A stretch of DNA of 64,000 bases from Io17-Chloro-G2 sp965226915 (GCA_965226915.1 CBDDEJ010000006.1:290105-354104); one strand, 5' to 3'; shown: positions 33,257 to 44,818, numbered from the stretch's first letter. Program-made: numbers and translations. Notes: generated by a model not told the origin, from the letters alone.

Positions 33257-34976
33257 CCCGAATCCACCGATAGAGGGCGTGTCGCGACAGGGCGGATAGG
33301 GAAGGAAGTGCTCCTCTGAATCTGGGATAATGGTTTTATAACAGAAAACCGACCAGAAACAAGGAGCACCCAATAGATGCGACCACGCAACCACCTCGAC
33401 CGCATCCACATCTCCTTCGACGACCACCGCCTGGTCAACAATGCCGGCCTGCTCCTTCCCGCCACCTTGGCCTTGCACCTCGGCCTTTCCCAACTGGTTG
33501 ACCGGCGCCTGGACCTGGGTCGGGCCCCAGGCCGAGCCAACACCGGTGACAAGATGATGACGCTGGTGGCATCTGCGTTGGCGGGCGGCGACTGCATCGA
33601 CGACGCCGATGCGCTGCGCGCCGGCGGGACAGCCTGCACCCTGGGCAGTGTGCTCAAGGCGCCCTCCACCCTGGGCGCCTTCCTGCGCAGCTTTCGCTGG
33701 GGCCACGTCCGCCAACTGGACCGGGTGAGCCGCGAGTTGCTGGCCCGGGCCTGGCAGGCCGGAGCCGGACCCGGCGACGCACCATTTACCATCGACCTTG
33801 ATTCGACGATCTGCGAGACCTACGGACTGGCCAAGGAGGGCGCCCGCCACCACGGCTACACCGGCGCCCGGGGCTATCACCCGCTGTTGGCCGTCGCCGC
33901 CGGCGCCGGCGACGTGCTGATGTCCCGGCTGCGCGAGGGCCGCGCCAACACCGCCCGCGGGGCCGCCCACTTCCTGCGGGAGACGGTGGGGCGGGTGCGC
34001 TACGCTGGCGCCAGCGGGCAGATCACCCTGCGGGCCGACAGCGGCTTCTATACCCACGCCGTGGTCGCCGTCTGCCGCAAGCTGGACGTGCGCTTCTCCA
34101 TCACCATCCGCCAGCACAAAAGCCTGCGCAATCTCATCTAGGCCATACCCGAAGCTGCCTGGACGCCGATTCCCTACTGGATGGACGGCGCCGCCGCTGT
34201 GGCCGAGACGACTTATACCCCCTTCCAGAGTGAGCCCGACGCCGCGCCGGTGCGGCTCATCGTCCGGCGGGTGCAGCCGACCCCCGGTTCCCAACTGGCC
34301 CTCTTCGCCACCTACAGTTATCACGGCTTCATCACCGACCGGGACGGAGAGACCCTGGAACTGGAGGCCGACCACCGCCGCCACGCCGAGATCGAGAATG
34401 CGATACGCGACCTCAAGTACGGCGTCGGGTTGAACCACATGCCGTCCGGCCGCTTCGCCGCCAACGGCGCCTGGCTGGCCGTCCAGGTGATGGCCCACAA
34501 CCTGGCCCGCTGGACCGCGCGCATCGGCCTGGGCGAGCAGATCGTGACCACCAAGACCCTCAGGCGACGGTTCTTCTCCCTGGCCGGACGGCTCACCCGC
34601 TCGGCGCGCCGCCTCACCCTGCATCTGCCCCAGCGCTGGCCTTGGGAAACCCAGTTCAGTCGCGCCCTGGCCCGGCTGCGCGCCCTGCCACTCCCAGCCT
34701 GACGACCCGTCTGCAACTGACCCGCCATCCGGCCAACTGAACGTCCCGGCAAACTCGCGCCAGTCCCGGTCCGCGAGCGCCTCTTCCCGTGTCCTATCCC
34801 GCCATCTCGCTCAGCACAGCCACTGCAGACCGCCATCGGCGCCCCCAAAAGCGCCTGCGACCGCCCGCCAACCTCCCGTCTACCCGAATTCGAGCCCGGA
34901 TCATCGCGCCTGCAACTCCCTCCCCCCTCTTCCGCTGTCCTCACCCCCTCCATCCGGGTCCATCGGTGGATTCGGA
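33257..34976 (+). mobile_element. IS1380-family insertion sequence, copy 1
   Basis: 1720 bp with ends CCCGAATCCACCGAT / reversed TCCGAATCCACCGAT. It is flanked by the direct repeat CTAAG (33252-33256 and 34977-34981). It sits between the DUF1989 gene and the deacetylase remnant, inverted relative to copy 2. Confidence 0.92.
33377..34702 (+). pseudogene. IS1380 transposase with one in-frame amber
   Basis: Nearly identical to the intact 441-aa transposase of copy 2, but codon 255 is TAG (34139-34141) where copy 2 has GAG. The frame then continues to the same end. One nonsense change therefore inactivates this copy, and copy 2 could act on its ends in trans. A downstream start could give only the C-terminal part from 34181. 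Confidence 0.88.
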
Positions 34977-34992
34977 CTAAGGGGAATTCCAG

Positions 34993-35272
34993 CTAGGCCG
35001 TGGGCGGATAATGCTCCTTCCACCAGCGGGCAATGTCGATACGGCGGGCGAACCAAACGCCCTCTTTTTCGGACGCGTATTTTAGAAATTGCGCCAAGCC
35101 TTGGGAGCGGGATGGCTTGCCGGTTATCCTGCAATACAACCCCACCGACATCATCTCAGGGTGAGTAGCGCCTTCTTCGTATAGTACGTCGAAGCAGGCT
35201 TTGGCGTTTTCGAAAAAGTGGCCCGGGGTGATCAAATCTCCCCGCCAGAATTTCGATTCGTTAACCTCTAAA
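34993..35272 (-). pseudogene. C-terminal fragment of PuuE-type polysaccharide deacetylase/allantoinase-like protein
   Basis: About 92 codons. It begins at the IS1380 copy 2 border with LEVNESKFWRGDL, then ITPGHFFENAKACFDVLYEEG, MMSVGLYCRITGKPSRSQGL and VWFARRIDIARWWKEHYPP. The HPEMMSVGL.CR..GRP pattern and the RRIDIARWW end fit the PuuE/NodB-fold family of allantoinase-like enzymes. The N-terminal catalytic two-thirds is gone. A longer open frame runs into the IS (to 35460), but that part is IS sequence. Confidence 0.75.
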
Positions 35273-36992
35273 TCCGAATCCACCGATGGACCCGGATGGA
35301 GGGGGTGAGGACAGCGGAAGAGGGGGGAGGGAGTTGCAGGCGCGATGATCCGGGCTCGAATTCGAGTAGACGGGAGGTTGGCGGGCGGTCGCAGGCGCTT
35401 TTGGGGGCGCCGATGGCGGTCTGCAGTGGCTGTGCTGAGCGAGATGGCGGGATAGGACACGGGAAGAGGCGCTCGCTGACCGGGACTGGCGCGAGTTTGC
35501 CGGGACGTTCAGTTGGCCGGATGGCGGGTCAGTTGCAGACGGGTCGTCAGGCTGGGAGTGGCAGGGCGCGCAGCCGGGCCAGGGCGCGACTGAACTGGGT
35601 TTCCCAAGGCCAGCGCTGGGGCAGATGCAGGGTGAGGCGGCGCGCCGAGCGGGTGAGCCGTCCGGCCAGGGAGAAGAACCGTCGCCTGAGGGTCTTGGTG
35701 GTCACGATCTGCTCGCCCAGGCCGATGCGCGCGGTCCAGCGGGCCAGGTTGTGGGCCATCACCTGGACGGCCAGCCAGGCGCCGTTGGCGGCGAAGCGGC
35801 CGGACGGCATGTGGTTCAACCCGACGCCGTACTTGAGGTCGCGTATCGCATTCTCGATCTCGGCGTGGCGGCGGTGGTCGGCCTCCAGTTCCAGGGTCTC
35901 TCCGTCCCGGTCGGTGATGAAGCCGTGATAACTGTAGGTGGCGAAGAGGGCCAGTTGGGAACCGGGGGTCGGCTGCACCCGCCGGACGATGAGCCGCACC
36001 GGCGCGGCGTCCGGCTCACTCTGGAAGGGGGTATAAGTCGTCTCGGCCACAGCGGCGGCGCCGTCCATCCAGTAGGGAATCGGCGTCCAGGCAGCTTCGG
36101 GTATGGCCTCGATGAGATTGCGCAGGCTTTTGTGCTGGCGGATGGTGATGGAGAAGCGCACGTCCAGCTTGCGGCAGACGGCGACCACGGCGTGGGTATA
36201 GAAGCCGCTGTCGGCCCGCAGGGTGATCTGCCCGCTGGCGCCAGCGTAGCGCACCCGCCCCACCGTCTCCCGCAGGAAGTGGGCGGCCCCGCGGGCGGTG
36301 TTGGCGCGGCCCTCGCGCAGCCGGGACATCAGCACGTCGCCGGCGCCGGCGGCGACGGCCAACAGCGGGTGATAGCCCCGGGCGCCGGTGTAGCCGTGGT
36401 GGCGGGCGCCCTCCTTGGCCAGTCCGTAGGTCTCGCAGATCGTCGAATCAAGGTCGATGGTAAATGGTGCGTCGCCGGGTCCGGCTCCGGCCTGCCAGGC
36501 CCGGGCCAGCAACTCGCGGCTCACCCGGTCCAGTTGGCGGACGTGGCCCCAGCGAAAGCTGCGCAGGAAGGCGCCCAGGGTGGAGGGCGCCTTGAGCACA
36601 CTGCCCAGGGTGCAGGCTGTCCCGCCGGCGCGCAGCGCATCGGCGTCGTCGATGCAGTCGCCGCCCGCCAACGCAGATGCCACCAGCGTCATCATCTTGT
36701 CACCGGTGTTGGCTCGGCCTGGGGCCCGACCCAGGTCCAGGCGCCGGTCAACCAGTTGGGAAAGGCCGAGGTGCAAGGCCAAGGTGGCGGGAAGGAGCAG
36801 GCCGGCATTGTTGACCAGGCGGTGGTCGTCGAAGGTGATGTGGATGCGGTCGAGGTGGTTGCGTGGTCGCATCTATTGGGTGCTCCTTGTTTCTGGTCGG
36901 TTTTCTGTTATAGAACCATTATCCCAGATTCAGAGGAGCACTTCCTTCCCTATCCGCCCTGTCGCGACACGCCCTCTATCGGTGGATTCGGG
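35273..36992 (-). mobile_element. IS1380-family insertion sequence, copy 2
   Basis: 1720 bp, inverted relative to copy 1. The flanks are CTAAA (left) and TTAAG (right), which do not match. The left flank is deacetylase sequence and the right flank is a different IS1380 transposase. This indicates that the copy is a product of recombination between two insertions or of a one-sided deletion. Confidence 0.9.
35547..36872 (-). CDS. IS1380 family transposase (intact)
   Basis: 441-aa DDE transposase. The start MRPRNHLDRIHITFDDHRLV matches the IS1380 N-terminal domain. The acidic residues lie in FTIDLDSTICETYG, ITLRADSGFYTHAV and HAEIENAIRDLKYGVGLNHMPS. The C-terminal helical part is VMAHNLARWTARIGLG. 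No stop or frameshift is seen, in contrast to copy 1. Long open frames on the opposite strand reflect GC-rich codon use and are not genes. Confidence 0.95.
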   Translation of the reverse strand: MRPRNHLDRIHITFDDHRLVNNAGLLLPATLALHLGLSQLVDRRLDLGRAPGRANTGDKMMTLVASALAGGDCIDDADALRAGGTACTLGSVLKAPSTLGAFLRSFRWGHVRQLDRVSRELLARAWQAGAGPGDAPFTIDLDSTICETYGLAKEGARHHGYTGARGYHPLLAVAAGAGDVLMSRLREGRANTARGAAHFLRETVGRVRYAGASGQITLRADSGFYTHAVVAVCRKLDVRFSITIRQHKSLRNLIEAIPEAAWTPIPYWMDGAAAVAETTYTPFQSEPDAAPVRLIVRRVQPTPGSQLALFATYSYHGFITDRDGETLELEADHRRHAEIENAIRDLKYGVGLNHMPSGRFAANGAWLAVQVMAHNLARWTARIGLGEQIVTTKTLRRRFFSLAGRLTRSARRLTLHLPQRWPWETQFSRALARLRALPLPA

Positions 36993-37095
36993 TTAAGGCT
37001 AGCCTTCTCATGAAGTTGCCCAAGTTGTAAGCCAGTACGAACAACTCCAGCCTGACCTGATTGGCCACGAACTTGTGGCAGGCGAAACACTTAGA
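36993..37095 (-). pseudogene. C-terminal end of a second type of IS1380 transposase (left part of a split gene)
   Basis: Reads CFACHKFVANQVRLELFVLA, YNLGNFMRRLAL on the minus strand; HKFVANQVRLxLF.LAYNLGNF is a hallmark of IS1380 transposase ends. The HKFVANQ part continues exactly, across the island, the WTRLSC end of the fragment at 49717-50786. Its own 3' end is cut by IS1380 copy 2 at 36992. Confidence 0.8.
37076..37082. other. Left attachment core of the island
   Basis: TGGCAGG, identical to 49717-49723. The chromosome side (left) is IS1380 transposase coding for HKFVANQ. The island side has no further similarity to the right end. Confidence 0.65.
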
Positions 37096-38004
37096 AGCTG
37101 TTTCAGCTACGGATTTCCCATTTTCTGGGTCCAGTTACCACTTCTCTTACCACTCCCGTTCTTCCCCGTATCTGTCATATATCAGTTGTTACGCTGAATC
37201 AGTCCATACTCTTACTTATAGCAGGATTTTTTGTTGTAGACTTTGGCGGCTGCGAATGCCCTCTCGGCACGACGAAAAAGGCGGCGATGGAATGTCCATC
37301 TCCGCCTCTTCTGTGACCCTGGCTGCGTGGTCCAGATCGGTGAAATCAGGCGCCGGGTGGCCGGCAAGCGGGTGTTCGGCAAGCGGGTGTTCGGAGTTCG
37401 GATGATTTCCGGCGGCGGGGTATCGCAGCCGCTCGGCTCTTGCGCTAGGGCCAGGGTGACTGACCCAATCTGGGGCGGCGTCCGTCGATGGTTAGCCAGG
37501 AGGCCATGGCCGGCTCCGTCCCCTGCGGTTCGGGGTCGGGCTCGGTTTCCAACTCCATGGTTCAAAGGTCTGGCGTTTCAGTTCCCTCCGGCTGGTTTTG
37601 GAACAATGCGCTCAGGAACCAGGGGGTGGCGGGGGTTTCGTTGTCTTCCACCATTCGGTTGGCCCCGCAGGGGCAGGACTCGATAAACAACTTGGTGAGG
37701 TTGGGTTCTATCCTGGGCGGCAGGCTGCTGGGGTTGTTGGGATCGCTGAGGTTCCCGGAGGAGGGGCTCTGATGAGTCTCCGGGTAGGTTGGGTGCCCAG
37801 GGCGTGTAGAGCCCCGGCATTTCCCGGCATGGGGCCAGGACGATGGGGTCCGGGGTCAGGTCCGGGCTGCTCTGCTGGAAGTTCTGTGCTTCCACAGCCA
37901 CCGCGCCCCTTTGGGGGAGGTCGGAGGTCGGTGAGGGCGGCTTCTATTGCTGGAGCTTCGCCAGGTTCGTTGCGAACTGGACGATCAGTAGAATGGTGTC
38001 CGAC
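37083..38004. other. Left end of island: no recognised gene
   Basis: Between the attachment core and the end of hsdR. On the minus strand there are short frames: 37445-37558 (37 aa, starting MELETEPDPEPQGTEPAMAS) and one ending at 37562 with SCPCGANRMVEDNETPATPW, but no start-to-stop gene is convincing. A 15-bp tandem duplication (GGCAAGCGGGTGTTC twice) lies at 37363-37392. The plus-strand frame 37243-37686 has arginine/tryptophan-rich composition and is probably not a gene. Confidence 0.4.
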
Positions 38005-41000
38005 TCACACCGGCGCCCATTCTTCCGAGAGGAGTTCCGCCTGCTGGATTACCGTGTCGGTTGCTTTCTGTGCTTTGTCCGGTGGATATCCGTGCTTCCG
38101 GAGGACCTGGCGCACTTTGATGCGCATGTTGGCCCGGACGCTTTCCCTCAGGGTCCAGTCGACCGTTACGTTGTTCCTGATCGTCTCCACGAGTTCCTGG
38201 GCGATGGCCCTCAGGGTGTCGTCGCCTAAGATCTTCACCGCGCTGTCGTTGGTCTCCAAGGCGTCGTAGAAGGCCAGCTCATCTTCGGTGAGGCCTAATT
38301 CTTCACCCCGGGCTGTGGCTTCCCTGATCTGCTTGGCGAGTTCCACCAGCTCCTCAATGACTTGGGCCGCCTCAATGGCCCGGTTCTGGTAGCGGCGGAT
38401 GGTCTCTTCCAGCATGCCGGCGAAGGACCGGGCCTGGACCATGTTCTGGCGCCTTCGGGTGGAGAGTTCTCCCTTGATCAGCTTCTGCAGCATGTCCACG
38501 GCCAGGTTCCGGTGTTTCATCCCCTTCACTTCGTCCAGGAACTCATCGGACAGCACGGAGATGTCCGGCTTCTTCAGCCCGGCCTCGGCGAAGATGTCCA
38601 CGACTCCTTCCGATGCGACTGCCCTGGAAACAATCTGCCTGATGGCAGAGTCCAGGTCCCCGCTCGGGGTCTGGTCCCCGGCCGACTTCTTCAGCAGGGC
38701 AGCCCGGAGCGTTTGGAAGAACCTCACGTCGTTCCTTATGCGTATGGCTTCTTCGTCCGGGACGGACAGGGCGAATGCCCGGGAGAGGTCCAGTACGGCC
38801 TGAAGGAAACGCTCCTTGCCACTATCCTGTGCCAGGATGTGTTCCTGGGCCCCGGCAATGATGCTCAGCATCTCCTGGGGGGTCGCTGTACTCCACGAAG
38901 TCCAGTCAAACCCGTGGAGCATGTCGCAGCAGATCTCGTACTTTTCGAGCATCACGGCCACGGCGTCCGCCTGGTTGAAGGTGGCTCTGCCTCGGCCCCC
39001 GCTCTGGGTGTAGGTCTCCACCGCCTTTCTCAGGTCGTTGGCGAGGCCGAGATAGTCGACGACCAGTCCTCCGGGCTTGTCCTTGAACACCTGGTTCACT
39101 CTCGTTATGGCCTGGAATAGGCCATGCCCCTGCATGGGTTTGTCGAGGTACATGGTGTGCAGGCTGGGGGCATCGAACCCGGTAAGCCACATGTCGCGGA
39201 CTAGGACAATCCGGAACTGGTCGTCTGTGTTCCGGAACCTGTTTCCCAGGGCGTCCCTCCGGTTCTTGGTCCTGATGTGCTGTTGCCAGTCGGGGGGATC
39301 CGTGGCTGATCCGGTCATGACGATTTTGATCTGACCCTTGGAGTCGTCTTGGTCGTACCAGTCGGGCCGAAGCCGGACCAGTTCGTTGTAGAGTTCAACG
39401 CAGATGCGGCGGCTCATGCAGACAATCATGGCCTTGCCGTCCATTTCCTCCAGCCGGTCCTCAAAGTGAGCGACGATGTCCTCGGCGATCTGGGCGACCC
39501 GGTTTCCGGAGCCCACGATGGTCTCCAGTTGGGCCCATTTTGTCTTGAGGCTCTCCTTGTGTTCAATCTCCTCGCCCTCGGTGGCCTCCTCGAAGTCCGG
39601 GTCGATGTTCGGCTTTTCCTCTTCGTCTAGGACCAACTTGGCCAACCTGCTCTCGTAGTAGATGGGGACGGTGGCCTTGTCCTCTTCGGAGCGCTGGATG
39701 TCGTAGACGCTGATGTAGTCTCCGAACACGGCCCGGGTGTTGGCATCCTCCAGCTCAATGGGGGTCCCCGTGAATCCCAGGAATGCTGCGTTGGGCAGGG
39801 CGGACCTCATGTGGCTGGCGAAGCCGTCGATGAAGCCGTACTGGCTCCGGTGGGCTTCATCGGCGATAACGACGATGTTGCGTCGGTCTGAAAGAAGGGG
39901 ATGGGTATCTCTCCTCTCGTCTGGGAAGAACTTCTGGATGGTGGTGAACACCACGCCGCCGGTGTTGACGGAAAGTTTCTGCCGTAGGTCGGCCCTGCTG
40001 TCGGCCTGGCTTGGCGTCTGCCTCAGTAGGTCTTGGCAACGGGAGAATGTGCCGAAAAGCTGGCCGTCCAGGTCGTTCCGGTCGGTCAGGACCACGATGG
40101 TCGGGTTTTCCATCGCTGGTTCCCGGACGATGACGCCGGTGTAGAACGCCATGGTCAGGCTCTTGCCCGACCCCTGGTTGTGCCAGACCACCCCGATGCG
40201 CCGGTCTCCGGGCGCCCCGCCGGGTCGGTTTCCCTCAGCCTGATGAGTCAGGGCAGCCTCTCTCTGGAGGGCTGTGGCTCTGAGGGTTTCCTCCACGGCG
40301 GCTTGGACGGCGTGCAGTTGGTGGTAGCCGGCGAGCTTCTTTATCAGCTTCCCGCTGCCGTCGTTGTCGAAGACGGCGAAGTCCTTGACTAGGGTGAGGA
40401 ACCGTGTGGGGTCGCAGGTTCCTTCGAGCATTACCTGCAAATCCGATGTTTGGGGAGCGTTGTCTTCTTCGCTCTCCATGGTCCTCCAGGGCTTGAACCA
40501 CTCCTTGCCTGCGTTGAGGGGACCGATGCGGGCCAGGATGCCGTCAGAGATGATCTGGACCTCGTTCATCGAGAACATGTCCAGCAGCTCTGCCTGGTAG
40601 GTCTGGAACTGGTCCCATGCTTCCCAGATGTCGGTGGATTCATCGGCGGGGTTCTTCAGTTCAATGTTTCCCAGGGGGAGCCCGTTCACGAAAAGTACGA
40701 TGTCAAGGCGGCGGGTTTGTTGTGTCCCTTGGACGGTGAGCTGGTTGACCGCCAGCCAGTCGTTTTCGTGGGGATTCTCAAAGTCGATGATCTTCGCGGG
40801 TACTCCGCTCACCGTGCCATCCGGCCCGCGTCGTTCCACCGTGATCCCGTTGATCAGGTCCAGGTGGAAGGACCGGTTCCTGGCTTCCTGGGTCGGCCCG
40901 TCCGGGTTGGTGATGCGGCGCAGGGCTGTCTCCAGAGCCTCGTCGTCCAGGTCGGGGTTGAGCCTTTCCAAGGCATCCCTCAGGCGCCGTTCCAGGATAA

Positions 41001-41133
41001 CCTCGGTGTAGTTGTCCCGCTCTTGAGCGGGAGTTCCGGGGGCGATGTCCGGCCCGTAGGCCGTTTCCCAGCCGAGGTCGGAGAGCCATTCCATGGCGGC
41101 TTGTTCGACGGTGGACTCGTTGAAGGGTGTCAC
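38005..41133 (-). CDS. hsdR: Type I restriction enzyme, R (motor/nuclease) subunit
   Basis: ATP-dependent translocase and endonuclease subunit. About 1042 aa from GTG 41133. The nuclease domain shows LDIVLFVNGLPLGNIELKNP (D...ExK). Helicase motifs are WHNQGSGKSLTMAFY (Walker A), VVIADEAHRSQYGF (DEAH), FLGFTGTPIE (motif III), and late ILVRDMWLTGFDAPSLHTMY (motif V) with TRVNQVF (VI). The C-terminal helical DUF3387 region follows. The GTG overlaps the TGA of the upstream unknown gene (GTGA), showing coupling; the frame is open to 41208, but that lies in the neighbour. Confidence 0.95.
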   Translation of the reverse strand: MTPFNESTVEQAAMEWLSDLGWETAYGPDIAPGTPAQERDNYTEVILERRLRDALERLNPDLDDEALETALRRITNPDGPTQEARNRSFHLDLINGITVERRGPDGTVSGVPAKIIDFENPHENDWLAVNQLTVQGTQQTRRLDIVLFVNGLPLGNIELKNPADESTDIWEAWDQFQTYQAELLDMFSMNEVQIISDGILARIGPLNAGKEWFKPWRTMESEEDNAPQTSDLQVMLEGTCDPTRFLTLVKDFAVFDNDGSGKLIKKLAGYHQLHAVQAAVEETLRATALQREAALTHQAEGNRPGGAPGDRRIGVVWHNQGSGKSLTMAFYTGVIVREPAMENPTIVVLTDRNDLDGQLFGTFSRCQDLLRQTPSQADSRADLRQKLSVNTGGVVFTTIQKFFPDERRDTHPLLSDRRNIVVIADEAHRSQYGFIDGFASHMRSALPNAAFLGFTGTPIELEDANTRAVFGDYISVYDIQRSEEDKATVPIYYESRLAKLVLDEEEKPNIDPDFEEATEGEEIEHKESLKTKWAQLETIVGSGNRVAQIAEDIVAHFEDRLEEMDGKAMIVCMSRRICVELYNELVRLRPDWYDQDDSKGQIKIVMTGSATDPPDWQQHIRTKNRRDALGNRFRNTDDQFRIVLVRDMWLTGFDAPSLHTMYLDKPMQGHGLFQAITRVNQVFKDKPGGLVVDYLGLANDLRKAVETYTQSGGRGRATFNQADAVAVMLEKYEICCDMLHGFDWTSWSTATPQEMLSIIAGAQEHILAQDSGKERFLQAVLDLSRAFALSVPDEEAIRIRNDVRFFQTLRAALLKKSAGDQTPSGDLDSAIRQIVSRAVASEGVVDIFAEAGLKKPDISVLSDEFLDEVKGMKHRNLAVDMLQKLIKGELSTRRRQNMVQARSFAGMLEETIRRYQNRAIEAAQVIEELVELAKQIREATARGEELGLTEDELAFYDALETNDSAVKILGDDTLRAIAQELVETIRNNVTVDWTLRESVRANMRIKVRQVLRKHGYPPDKAQKATDTVIQQAELLSEEWAPV

Positions 41134-41856
41134 TGGTAGTCTTCTTCGTGACCCAGCCCAATTTCTTCTAGCATGAGTCTTCCTAGGTTGGTCAAATCGT
41201 GATACCAAATCTCCATTGCTCCGGATGATCTGTTGAATCTGGGGATGTTTGTTTTGGTGTCAATTTGGTATCGGCGTTTGAGCATTCCTAGTTGGGCAAG
41301 ATGGTCGATGCAGTTCTCCTGGAGAGCTTCCTGGTAGCGAATTTCCTTGGGGGATTGGATATTTGCTCGCACACGGGTAAGGGTTTCCTTGTGTGTTTCT
41401 CTGAACGTGTTGAGTGTTTTATCTCCATTGGGAGGTTCGTTGTAAGATCGGAGGCAGATGATTTCTATGTCGTTGATTTCGTCTAGCAGTCTCATCAGGT
41501 GTCTTGATTCGGCGTAACTTATATTTTCTGAGGACAGGCCATTGGCTACCATGGATGCTATGTAGCTTCTTCTTTCATCGGATAGTGAGTGTGAGGCTTG
41601 CCTCATGCCTTCCTCGACTAAGTCGGTGAATTCCTCGTTTTCGATTTGGGACTCTAAACGACCCTTTTCAACCAGACTTAATCTTTGGTCAAGGTCGGCT
41701 GCGAACTTGGCGATCCTGTCTATTCGTTGTCTGGGGATCTGAACACCCAACATTTCAGCAAGGAGTGGACCTACGATGGGGACCAGGTTAACGGCACCTT
41801 TTGCTAGAGCTGCTGAATAGTCGGCCATTCTTGGTTTCAGGATCCTTGGGGTGGGG

Positions 41857-41876
<20 letters not shown>
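41130..41876 (-). CDS. Unknown protein encoded inside the hsd operon
   Basis: 248 aa, not recognised. It overlaps the end of hsdS by 20 nt and hsdR by 4 nt, so it is translated within the restriction operon. An N-terminal hydrophobic/small-residue stretch AALAKGAVNLVPIVGPLLAEML could be a membrane hairpin. A charged helical middle follows (RIAKFAADLDQRLSLVEKG, SLSDERRSYIASMVANGLSS). The end reads NLGRLMLEEIGLG, as in winged-helix domains. No nuclease or ATPase motif is visible. Candidates are an accessory or anti-restriction regulator, or a separate abortive-type defence protein riding in the operon; neither is proven. Confidence 0.8.
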
Positions 41877-43236
<1,360 letters not shown>

Positions 43237-43252
43237 CAAGGCGCGATCGGGT

Positions 43253-44818
43253 TTACCGGTTGCCCCCAAATCCCAGCTTTTCCAGGTTCTCGGCTATGGC
43301 CTTGTCCAGCTTTCGTGCCTCCTCTTCCTGTTCCCTCCATTGGTCGGCGAGGCGAGTCATCTTCTCCTGGAAGGGTTCCCCATCATCCTCTTGCGGCGCT
43401 GCCCCGACGTACCGGCCTGGGGTGAGGACGTGCCCGTGGTGCCGGATCTCTTCCAGCGCGGCGTTCTTGCAGAATCCCGGGACGTCGGCATAGTCGCCAG
43501 CTTCCTTGTCTCCCCGCCAGGCGTGGTAGGTGTCGGAGATGCTGGCGATGTCGTCTTCCGACAGGTCACGGTGAGTTCGGTCTGCCATGTAGCCCAGCTT
43601 GCGGGCGTCGATGAACAGGGTTTCGCCCCTCCGTTGCCGCCTGCCTCGGCGGAGGAACCAGAGGCATGCCGGTATCTGGGTTGACCGGAACAATTGGCCT
43701 GGGAGCGCGATGATGCAGTCCACCAGGTCATCCTCGATGATGGCCTTGCGGATTTCCCCCTCATTGGATTGATTGGACGACATGGATCCGTTGGCGAGTA
43801 CGAACCCCGCGATGCCCCGGGGTGACAGGTGGTGCAGGAAGTGCTGGACCCAGGCGAAGTTGGCGTTTCCTGCGGGAGGGATCCCGTAGGCCCAGCGCTT
43901 GTCCTCACGGAGTTGGTCTCCCTGCCATTCCTTCACATTGAAGGGCGGGTTGGCCAGGATGTAGTCCGCTTTCAGGTCGGGGTGTCGGTCGTTCCGGAAG
44001 CTGTCCCCGTACTCGACCTGTCCTTCGATGCCCCGGATGGCCAGGTTCATCCTGGCGAGGCGCCATGTAGTCTGGTTTGATTCCTGGCCGTAGATCGACA
44101 GGTTGTTCCTGGCCCTTCCCCCGTTTCCGTTGCCAGTGGCGTGGGCCTCTATGAACCTGACGGACTGGATGAACATGCCGGCGGAACCGCAGCAGGGGTC
44201 GTAGACCCGGCCCCGGTAGGGCTCGATCATCGCCACGAGCAACTGCACGACCGAACGGGGGGTGTAGAACTCGCCCCCCTTCCGGCCTTCGGCCATGGCG
44301 AATTGTTCCAGGAAGTATTCGTAGACTCTCCCCAGGACGTCGGTGGCCTGGGCATCGGCGCCCCCGACCTTGATGTTGCTGACCAGGTCTATGACCTCTC
44401 CGAGCCGCTGTTTGTCCAGGGCGTCCCGCCCGTAGTCCTTGGGGAGGACACCTCTGAGAGCGGAATTGTCCCGCTCAATGGCGGTCATAGCCTGGTCTAT
44501 GGTGGTCCCGTTGGTATTCTGCCTCGCTTGAGACTGGATGGTGGACCAACGGGCTTCCTTGGGGACCCAGAAGACATTGTTGGCGGTGTAGTAGTCCGGC
44601 TCCTCTGAGTCCATTCCCTCGTCTGCTTTGGATTCCAGTTCCTCGTGGAGTTCCTCGAAGGCGTCGGAGATGTATTTCAGGAAGATGAGGGGGAGGACGA
44701 CGTGCTTGTATTCTGCGGCGTCGATGTTGCCTCGGAGGGTATCGGCAGCTCTCCAGAGTTGTGATTGGTACTCCCCGATATCGGGGGCGGTACCCTTCGC
44801 CGTTGGGGTTGAGGTCAT
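43253..44818 (-). CDS. hsdM: Type I restriction-modification DNA methyltransferase subunit HsdM
   Basis: N6-adenine methyltransferase subunit. About 521 aa from ATG 44818. The N-terminal helical domain is LWRAADTLRGNIDAAEYKHV, VLPLIFLKYISDAF. The SAM-binding motif I is VYDPCCGSAGMFIQS and the catalytic motif IV is ILANPPFN; GGEFYTPRSVVQLL precedes them, as in all HsdM. The start overlaps the stop of the small upstream gene (ATGA). The open frame extends 26 codons further upstream inside that gene. It ends 17 nt before the hsdS start. Confidence 0.95.
   Translation of the reverse strand: MTSTPTAKGTAPDIGEYQSQLWRAADTLRGNIDAAEYKHVVLPLIFLKYISDAFEELHEELESKADEGMDSEEPDYYTANNVFWVPKEARWSTIQSQARQNTNGTTIDQAMTAIERDNSALRGVLPKDYGRDALDKQRLGEVIDLVSNIKVGGADAQATDVLGRVYEYFLEQFAMAEGRKGGEFYTPRSVVQLLVAMIEPYRGRVYDPCCGSAGMFIQSVRFIEAHATGNGNGGRARNNLSIYGQESNQTTWRLARMNLAIRGIEGQVEYGDSFRNDRHPDLKADYILANPPFNVKEWQGDQLREDKRWAYGIPPAGNANFAWVQHFLHHLSPRGIAGFVLANGSMSSNQSNEGEIRKAIIEDDLVDCIIALPGQLFRSTQIPACLWFLRRGRRQRRGETLFIDARKLGYMADRTHRDLSEDDIASISDTYHAWRGDKEAGDYADVPGFCKNAALEEIRHHGHVLTPGRYVGAAPQEDDGEPFQEKMTRLADQWREQEEEARKLDKAIAENLEKLGFGGNR

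Noticed and set aside
33252..36997. Inverted IS1380 pair as a functional composite transposon
   Set aside because: Only about 300 bp with a gene fragment lies between them, copy 1 is nonsense-mutated and outer flanks do not match.
33194..37013. Very long open frames opposite the IS1380 transposases (460-476 codons)
   Set aside because: They mirror the transposase codons in GC-rich DNA, are Gly/Ala/His-rich, and match no family; shadows of the real genes.
37243..37686. 147-codon plus-strand frame at the island's left end
   Set aside because: Arg/Trp/Pro-rich composition and opposite to the direction of all island genes; no ribosome site.
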